Shown one piece after another: positions 16,075 to 21,027 of a stretch of DNA of 21,027 bases (the stretch's first letter is position 1; each line of letters starts with the position of its first letter). The stretch lies in the NCBI GenBank assembly GCA_024645065.1, contig JAHEGP010000020.1, positions 1 through 21,027 of the forward strand, in the 5' to 3' direction. A program made the position numbers and the translations under genes. The notes below the pieces were generated by a model. That model did no database searches. It saw nothing but the letters and a program-made list of their open reading frames with translations, and was not told where the DNA came from. The DNA comes from Cellvibrionales bacterium (GTDB lineage: Bacteria > Pseudomonadota > Gammaproteobacteria > Pseudomonadales > JAHEGP01).

Positions 16075-16117
16075 AGTTGTCTCCAGTATCGACGATAGGC
16101 TGATTTCGAGGCAGCGC

Positions 16118-16147
16118 ATCATAGCACCGTTTTCTGAAAGATGGCAA
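16118..16147 (-). promoter_or_regulatory. Strong candidate trxA promoter with extended -10
   Basis: Minus-strand TTGCCA (16142-16147, five of six) is 18 bases from TATGAT (16118-16123, five of six), which is preceded by TGC, making an extended -10 (TGCTATGAT). Predicted start is near 16111, giving a leader of about 37 nt with the GGAG site. The ppx promoter in the same 139-base gap is not obvious; TACTAT near 16176-16181 is a weak candidate. Confidence 0.65.
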
Positions 16148-16213
16148 AAAGCGGAAGCCAAATTCAGCGTAATTTACTATGCTTGCTCCAGACAGGGTTT
16201 TCAGGAGTGCATC

Positions 16214-17167
16214 TTGGCGAAATTTAAACATCCGCCGCAGGGCCCGGTAGCAACCATCGATATGGGGTCAAACAGCTTTCACCTCTTGATAGTCAATTGG
16301 CGACAAGGGCGGCTGTCGCCTGTTTTTGTGACGGTGGAGCGGGTCCAGACTGCGCTGTTAATGCAAGGTGACCTTATTACTGACGAGGCAGAGCAGCGGG
16401 TGTTATCCTGCTTGCGACGGTTTCGAGACATCGCCGACCAGCACGGTTGCGAGAGAATTGTTGCCGTTGGTACCTCGGCGTTGCGCCAGGCCAGTAATGC
16501 CGACAAGTTGCTGGCCAAGGCGGAGGGCATCCTGGGTTGGCCGGTTATCGTGCTCAGTGGTGCCGATGAAGCCAGGCTGATATACCGGGCTGTTGCCTTC
16601 GTGCGGAGTAATTTGCGGGACAGGATGCTGGTGCTGGATATCGGCGGCGGCAGCACCGAAATCGTTACCGGGAGCGGTGGCAGAATTGATGATCTCGAAA
16701 GCTTGCCGCTGGGGTGTGTCAGTAGCCTTAAGGAGTATTTTCCTGGCGGGGTACTGAATCACAATAATTTCGAAGCCTGTGTGCATGCCGCCCGTCAGCG
16801 ACTCGCGCCATTGGAATCGCGTTTTCGGGTGGTTCCCGGCATGGAGGCGGTGGGCTGTTCGGGCACTGCGCTGGCCATCGCTGAGTTACTGGGGCTGCAG
16901 CAGGTGTCTCGCCCGGATCTCCTGTATCTGCGTGATCGACTGCTGGCACGCTTCAGTCGGATTGAAGATGTGTGCATAGAGAGCCTCGACAATAATCGCA
17001 GCAGGCTGTTGGTGCCGGGTCTCGCCGTTTTGATTGCACTCGTTGATGCATTTGCAATTGCCCGTCTGGCAACGGCCGAAGTTGCATTGCGAGAGGGTGT
17101 CGCGTTGGCCTGGTATCAGGGGGATGAAGCCCTGAATTCGGAACTCTCAGCAGGCATTGCTATCTAA
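16214..17167 (+). CDS. ppx: Short Ppx/GppA-family phosphatase (exopolyphosphatase-like)
   Basis: Member of the Ppx/GppA branch of the ASKHA fold, which degrades polyphosphate and/or pppGpp. It shows IDMGSNSFHLLI (15-26), the catalytic Glu119 in LSGADEARLIYRA, the phosphate loop LDIGGGSTEIV (141-151) and CSGTAL (215-220). The C-terminal ALREGVALAW is where the two ASKHA subdomains normally end. At 317 residues it lacks the 180-residue HD-like C-terminal domain of E. coli and Pseudomonas Ppx, and no remnant of it follows. TTG 16214 is chosen for AGGAG six bases upstream; an in-frame extension to 16058 would overlap trxA. Ppx and GppA activities cannot be separated from sequence alone. Confidence 0.93.
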   Translation: MAKFKHPPQGPVATIDMGSNSFHLLIVNWRQGRLSPVFVTVERVQTALLMQGDLITDEAEQRVLSCLRRFRDIADQHGCERIVAVGTSALRQASNADKLLAKAEGILGWPVIVLSGADEARLIYRAVAFVRSNLRDRMLVLDIGGGSTEIVTGSGGRIDDLESLPLGCVSSLKEYFPGGVLNHNNFEACVHAARQRLAPLESRFRVVPGMEAVGCSGTALAIAELLGLQQVSRPDLLYLRDRLLARFSRIEDVCIESLDNNRSRLLVPGLAVLIALVDAFAIARLATAEVALREGVALAWYQGDEALNSELSAGIAI

Positions 17168-17195
17168 GCCACAAGCTCCGTCAGAGACCCTGCCC

Positions 17196-19334
17196 ATGCA
17201 TCAACAACGTTTGCTATTGCTGGGTGCAGTGCTGTTAGCCGTAGTCCTTTTCTTCGCGCTCGATATCGACGAGTATTTCAGTCTCGAACATTTTAATCAG
17301 CAGCGTGAAGTGCTGGCCCGGAAGCTCGGCGCCTACCCCGTGCTGTCCGCACTCAGCTTTTTTTTGGTCTATGTGCTGGTGACCGCGCTTTCGCTGCCCG
17401 GGGCAGCGGTGATGACCCTCGCGGGCGGGGCGCTGTTTGGTTTCAGCAAAGGCGTGTTGCTGGTTTCCTTTGCCAGCACGATCGGCGCAACGCTTGCCTT
17501 TTTGCTGTCTCGCTGGCTGTTCAGGTCCTGGGTGCAGCAGCGCTTTGGGCACCATCTGGCCAGCGTCAACCGAGGGATCGAGAAAGATGGCGTGCGTTAC
17601 CTGTTTACCCTCAGGCTGGTTCCGCTTTTCCCATTTTTTGTAATCAACCTGTTGATGGGCTTGACGCCGATCAAGGTGCGTGAATTTTTCCTGGTGAGCC
17701 AGCTGGGCATGTTGCCGGCGACACTGGTGTTCGTAAATGCCGGTACCCAGCTCGCGACGGTGGAATCGCTGGGAGATCTGCTGTCACCGGCGCTGCTGTT
17801 GTCCTTTGCATTGCTCGGGCTGTTTCCCTGGCTGATCAAATGGTTGACCGGGTGGCTGGCCCAACGCAGGCAATTGCAACGGTATTCCAGGCCAGTGCAG
17901 TTTGATGCCAACCTGATCGTGATTGGTGCCGGCTCCGCAGGATTGGTGGCATCACTGATCGCGGCTGCGGTTAGAGCAAAGGTGGTGTTGATAGAGAAGC
18001 ACAGGATGGGCGGCGACTGCCTCAATACCGGCTGCGTCCCCAGCAAGACCCTGATCAGTTCGGCCCGTCTGGCACACCAGATCGGCAGGGCAGCAGAATT
18101 TGGTATCGATGCAAAGGTGGCAGGTGTTGATTTTGCAAGGGTGATGTCCCGGGTTCAGAAAACGATAAAGGCTATCGAGCCACACGACTCGGTGGAGCGT
18201 TACACCGAGCTGGGTGTAGATTGCGTGCGGGGGGATGCGGAGCTGCTTTCTCCCTGGGAGGTCAAAGTCGGTGATCGTGTTATCAGTGCCCCAAAGGTCA
18301 TTATCGCCACTGGTGCCATGCCGCGAATTCCGCCGATCCCGGGATTGGAACTGGTTCCGCATACCAGCTCCGACGATCTGTGGCAGTTGCGCGAATTGCC
18401 CCGGCGGCTGCTGGTTTTAGGTGGCGGCCCTATTGGGTGCGAGCTGGCCCAGGCCCTGGCCCGGCTTGGCTCCAGGGTGAGCATTCTCACTCGTGCCGCG
18501 GGCTTGTTACCCCGGGAGGATGAGGATGTTGCCGATTTTATTGGCCGGCGATTTGCCGCTGAGGATATCCGTGTACTTTGCGATCATCACGCCCGGGCGT
18601 TCACTGCGACCGATGGTGGTTACAGCTTGACGGCGGAGCACTGTGGTAATGAGGTGGAGATACCCTTTGATCTGGTATTGATCGCGGTCGGGAGGCAAGC
18701 TGCGGTGGCGGATTTGGGCCTGCAATCACTGGGTATCAGAACCACCGAGGCCGGCACCCTGGAGGTGAACGAGTACCTGCAAACAGCGGTGCCCACTGTG
18801 TATGCTTGTGGTGATGTTGCGGGACCCTATCTGTTCACCCATATGGCTTCTCATCAGGCCTGGTTTGCTACCGTCAATGCGCTGTTCGGCCGCTTCAAAC
18901 GCTTCAAAGTCGATTATTCCGTGGTGCCATGGGCGACTTTTACTGACCCGGAGGTGGCGCGCGTGGGTCTGAATGAAGCTGATGCCCGGGCACAAAATAC
19001 AGCCTATGAGCTCAGCGTCTACTCTTTTGAGGGTCATGACCGGGCGCTGGCCGAGGGCGACAACCAGGGTTTTGTGAAAGTACTGACAGTGCCTGGCAAA
19101 GACCGTATTCTAGGTGCGACCATTGTTGGCCCCCATGCTGGAGAGCTGATCGGTGAATTTGTCACTGCGATGCGCAATAAACTGGGAATGAAAAAAATAC
19201 TCGGCACAATCCATATTTACCCGACATGGTCCGAAGCGAATAAGTTTGCTGCTGGCAACTGGCGCAAGGCCCATGCCCCCGGGCTGGTATTGAGCTGGAT
19301 CGAAAAGTACCACCGCTGGGTTCGCACTGGATAA
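17196..19334 (+). CDS. Fused TVP38/TMEM64 membrane domain and FAD-dependent pyridine-nucleotide disulfide oxidoreductase-like protein
   Basis: 712 residues from ATG 17196 (an alternative TTG 17157 overlaps ppx). Residues 1-225 are a TVP38/TMEM64 (DedA-like, SNARE-associated) membrane domain with about five to six hydrophobic segments. It carries the family's LPGAAVMTLAGGALFG (67-82) and a membrane-facing RLVPLFPFFVINLLMG (140-155). Residues 238-712 are a mercuric-reductase/lipoamide-dehydrogenase-like flavoprotein: FAD motif VIGAGSAGL (242-250), redox pair Cys275/Cys280 in GGDCLNTGCVPSK, NAD(P) motif VLGGGPIGCELA (407-418), ACGDVAGP (537-544), and a dimerisation domain ending HIYPTWSEANKF. 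That last block has Tyr where glutathione or lipoamide reductases have the catalytic His. This fused architecture is known in several proteobacteria, but its substrate is not established. The upstream neighbour is ppx and elbB follows. Confidence 0.93.
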   Translation: MHQQRLLLLGAVLLAVVLFFALDIDEYFSLEHFNQQREVLARKLGAYPVLSALSFFLVYVLVTALSLPGAAVMTLAGGALFGFSKGVLLVSFASTIGATLAFLLSRWLFRSWVQQRFGHHLASVNRGIEKDGVRYLFTLRLVPLFPFFVINLLMGLTPIKVREFFLVSQLGMLPATLVFVNAGTQLATVESLGDLLSPALLLSFALLGLFPWLIKWLTGWLAQRRQLQRYSRPVQFDANLIVIGAGSAGLVASLIAAAVRAKVVLIEKHRMGGDCLNTGCVPSKTLISSARLAHQIGRAAEFGIDAKVAGVDFARVMSRVQKTIKAIEPHDSVERYTELGVDCVRGDAELLSPWEVKVGDRVISAPKVIIATGAMPRIPPIPGLELVPHTSSDDLWQLRELPRRLLVLGGGPIGCELAQALARLGSRVSILTRAAGLLPREDEDVADFIGRRFAAEDIRVLCDHHARAFTATDGGYSLTAEHCGNEVEIPFDLVLIAVGRQAAVADLGLQSLGIRTTEAGTLEVNEYLQTAVPTVYACGDVAGPYLFTHMASHQAWFATVNALFGRFKRFKVDYSVVPWATFTDPEVARVGLNEADARAQNTAYELSVYSFEGHDRALAEGDNQGFVKVLTVPGKDRILGATIVGPHAGELIGEFVTAMRNKLGMKKILGTIHIYPTWSEANKFAAGNWRKAHAPGLVLSWIEKYHRWVRTG

Positions 19335-19392
19335 TTTTTCCACAAGATGGTTTGATAGCAGTGAACGATAGTTCCGGGAGGAGGTGTTCAGG

Positions 19393-20046
19393 ATGGGTAA
19401 AGTAGCGGTGGTATTGTCCGGTTGCGGTGTTTATGACGGGGCTGAGATTCACGAGAGTGTGTTGACCTTGTTGCGATTGTCGGAACGGGGGATCAGCTAC
19501 CAGTGCCTCGCACCGAATATTGACCAAATGCACGTTGTCAATCACCTCAGTGGAGAGGTGGCAGCCGGTGAAAGCAGGAATGTGCTGGTAGAGGCTGCGC
19601 GAATAGCCCGTGGCGAGGTCCTGGACTTGAAGGATGCCAGTGTCGATGATTACGATGCCCTGTTTGTGCCCGGGGGTTTCGGCGCCGCCAAAAACCTTTG
19701 TGATTTCGCTGTCAAAGGGGCGGATATGACAGTGCAGCCCGACTTTCTGAGGTTTGCGGTAGGCATGCACAAAGCCGGTAAGCCGATTGGCCTGATGTGC
19801 ATCGCGCCCGCGATGTCGGCGCGAATTTTTGGTGAGGGCGTGAACTGTACTATCGGGACCGACGCCGACACGGCCGCCGCGATCGAGGCGATGGGAGGCA
19901 AGCATATCGGTTGCCCCGTCGAAGAGGCAGTGATTGATCGCGAGCGAAAGCTGGTGACTACCCCGGCCTATATGCTTGCCGGTAATGTCGCCGAGGCCGC
20001 CAGCGGGATTAATCGCCTGGTGGATGAAGTATTGGCGATGTGCTAG
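19393..20046 (+). CDS. elbB: ElbB, DJ-1/PfpI-superfamily glyoxalase-like protein
   Basis: A 217-residue protein, the same length as E. coli ElbB (named for enhancing isoprenoid production; glyoxalase III-type activity has been reported for the family). Typical blocks are VVLSGCGVYDGAEIHE (6-21), LFVPGGFGAAKNLCDFA (90-106), and the nucleophile elbow Cys136 in LMCIAPAM. Later, CTIGTDADTAAAIEAMGGKH matches the family. ATG 19393 has AGGAGG eight bases upstream; GTG 19384, inside that site, is rejected. The 3' end overlaps the opposing thioesterase gene by 38 bases. No other isoprenoid gene is visible in the window. Confidence 0.96.
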   Translation: MGKVAVVLSGCGVYDGAEIHESVLTLLRLSERGISYQCLAPNIDQMHVVNHLSGEVAAGESRNVLVEAARIARGEVLDLKDASVDDYDALFVPGGFGAAKNLCDFAVKGADMTVQPDFLRFAVGMHKAGKPIGLMCIAPAMSARIFGEGVNCTIGTDADTAAAIEAMGGKHIGCPVEEAVIDRERKLVTTPAYMLAGNVAEAASGINRLVDEVLAMC

Positions 20047-20503
20047 CGTTCGCGCCGGAGCCGGTTGGGTCGGGGCGTAATAATAGATGCACCCTCGCGG
20101 TAGCTATCGGCTTGTCCCTGTAATCCTGCCACGCGGTAATTGAAACATTGATTATTTTTTTGCCCTGGCGAATCACCTGGCATTCAGCGTAACTCTCCTG
20201 AAGCCTGCCAGGGCGCAAGTAATCGATGGCAAAATTGACGACCTTGGGTACCGTCGTGGTATTTTGTGTCAGGAGTATATGAAGCGAAGCCGACATCTCC
20301 ATAAACCCGGCAATCACCCCGCCGTGCAAGGCCGGCAAACTCGGGTTGCCAACGTTATCGTGGTTCGGTGGCAGGGTGAAAAGCAGTGAGCTGCCTATAG
20401 GGATGCAGGACATCCCGATAAGCCTGGCGTAGGGGATTTCATGGAGCAGGCGCGCGAACTCGCGGTTTTCCCGTGCCTTGAGCAATCGCTCACCGAGCTT
20501 CAT
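20009..20503 (-). CDS. PaaI-type hotdog-fold thioesterase (first of a pair)
   Basis: A 164-residue single hotdog domain. The N-terminal helix (1-30) is followed by strands, and the active-site segment LPALHGGVIAGFMEMSAS has His60 and Glu69 where PaaI-type acyl-CoA thioesterases have HGG and an acidic residue. DYLRPGRLQESYAECQVIRQGKKIINVSITAW then gives the beta-sheet core (about 109-140). The substrate is unknown; short or aromatic acyl-CoA hydrolysis is inference. Its ATG overlaps the stop of the upstream thioesterase (ATGA), so the two are co-translated. Its last 38 bases overlap elbB tail-to-tail. Confidence 0.9.
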   Translation of the reverse strand: MKLGERLLKARENREFARLLHEIPYARLIGMSCIPIGSSLLFTLPPNHDNVGNPSLPALHGGVIAGFMEMSASLHILLTQNTTTVPKVVNFAIDYLRPGRLQESYAECQVIRQGKKIINVSITAWQDYRDKPIATARVHLLLRPDPTGSGANASTSPILHPPGD

Positions 20504-21021
20504 AAGGGCTGTCCCGGTTGCCCGGGGTTTTTACCCATTCGCATGAAGGTGGCGACACAATAGGCGATGGGTCGATTCGCATCGACCTGGAAAGCAGTCC
20601 CCCGGGCAAAAATGACATTGTCGGTGATGCGGTAGATCCGGGCTTCGCCAAATACGCTCGTACCGGGTTCGGCGGCGCCCATATAGTCGATGCGCAGGTC
20701 AAGGGTTGGACAAATCTCGCGATTTTGCAGCGCAAGGGGAGCCGCAACACCCAGCGCTGTATCCATCAAGGTTGTCAATGCTCCGCTATGAATAATTCCC
20801 GTAGCGGGGTCGCCAACGATAGATTCGCTGTAGGGAAGGACCAGCGTCACGCCTTGCTGGCTGGCTTTTGCAACCCCAATGCCGAGTAGTTCGCAATGCC
20901 GCACTGAGGCAACGAACCGGGTGGCGAAGTGATGCGGGTCGGGGGTCGTCAAAAAAATTGGTCCTGGTTGCAGCGAGGCGCAATCATGGTAACGGTGGTG
21001 CGTAAAGATTGACAGTTTCAC
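20500..21021 (-). CDS. PaaI-type hotdog-fold thioesterase (second of a pair; 5' end uncertain)
   Basis: A hotdog-fold protein with IIHSGALTTLMDTALG, containing His78 and Asp87 in the usual PaaI HGG...D arrangement, and a following sheet DLRIDYMGAAEPGTSVFGEARIYRITDNVIFARGTA (108-143, as a region). Counted from GTG 21021 it has 173 residues. The first 24 look weakly coding; TTG 20952 with AGGA nine bases upstream would give about 150, closer to the family norm. The window ends six bases upstream of the GTG with no stop in frame, so a start outside the window is also possible. It overlaps the next gene by ATGA. The partner gene is a probable paralogue, though the two are clearly diverged. Confidence 0.88.
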   Translation of the reverse strand: MKLSIFTHHRYHDCASLQPGPIFLTTPDPHHFATRFVASVRHCELLGIGVAKASQQGVTLVLPYSESIVGDPATGIIHSGALTTLMDTALGVAAPLALQNREICPTLDLRIDYMGAAEPGTSVFGEARIYRITDNVIFARGTAFQVDANRPIAYCVATFMRMGKNPGQPGQPL

Positions 21022-21027
21022 GCCGGT

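Noticed and set aside
15601..16098. Plus-strand open frame antisense to trxA and the rho leader
   Set aside because: No family resemblance, and it opposes a certain thioredoxin gene and its promoter.
16075..16161. N-terminal extension of thioredoxin by 29 residues
   Set aside because: It includes the strong extended -10 promoter and lies upstream of a good GGAG site; thioredoxin begins at MSDAII.
16058..16213. Upstream in-frame extension of ppx, overlapping trxA
   Set aside because: It runs through the trxA promoter and start. AGGAG six bases before TTG 16214 and the family N-terminus place the start there.
19162..19905. 247-codon open frame antisense to the flavoprotein end and elbB
   Set aside because: It is a shadow of two well-supported genes on the plus strand, with no recognisable domain and a His/Arg/Ser-rich composition typical of antisense frames.

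Overview
The window looks like a core-genome segment of a GC-rich gammaproteobacterium. The best fit from protein similarity and gene order is the marine Halieaceae/Spongiibacteraceae/Cellvibrionales side of the class, related to but distinct from Pseudomonas. The evidence is two blocks whose internal order matches what I know of Pseudomonas: argH-algZ-algR-hemC-hemD-hemX-hemY, and ubiD/rho/trxA/ppx. UbiD, Rho, ArgH and TrxA can also be read almost residue for residue against their E. coli counterparts. I see no tRNA, rRNA, insertion sequence, CRISPR array, prophage or plasmid function. Coding density is very high, and no gene-free stretch exceeds about 225 bases.

Layout. (1) Positions 1-3851, minus strand: a tight operon read right to left, lptM-lysA-dapF-DUF484-xerC (xerC cut by the window edge). 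Gaps are 3-32 bases plus one 4-base overlap, and a perfect TATAAT lies just upstream of lptM. It covers lysine/meso-diaminopimelate supply, an LPS-assembly lipoprotein and the dimer-resolution recombinase. (2) 3933-5369, minus: argH, with its own TATAAT. (3) 5540-7320, plus: a LytS-type histidine kinase and LytTR response regulator (AlgZ/AlgR type) with an ATGA overlap, divergent from argH. (4) 7498-11921, plus: the haem block hemC-hemD-hemX-hemY, preceded by a striking 15-bp inverted repeat. (5) 11973-12656, plus: a small exported protein with an NTR/TIMP-like cysteine pattern, convergent with ubiD, with a terminator-like hairpin between them. (6) 12698-16074, minus: ubiD (ubiquinone), rho and trxA, with recognisable promoters before rho and trxA. 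(7) 16214-20046, plus: a short Ppx/GppA phosphatase, a membrane TVP38/TMEM64 domain fused to a mercuric-reductase-like flavoprotein, and elbB. (8) 20009-21021, minus: two overlapping hotdog thioesterases, the first tail-to-tail overlapping elbB.

Most of the window is housekeeping. The items that deserve a second look are the palindrome at the hemC 5' end, the NTR/TIMP-like exported protein, the membrane-flavoprotein fusion with Tyr where disulfide reductases have the catalytic His, a four-residue insertion near the Rho catalytic glutamate, the HD-less Ppx, and the paired thioesterases with complementary Glu/Asp active-site residues. I did not find a convincing new multi-gene system.
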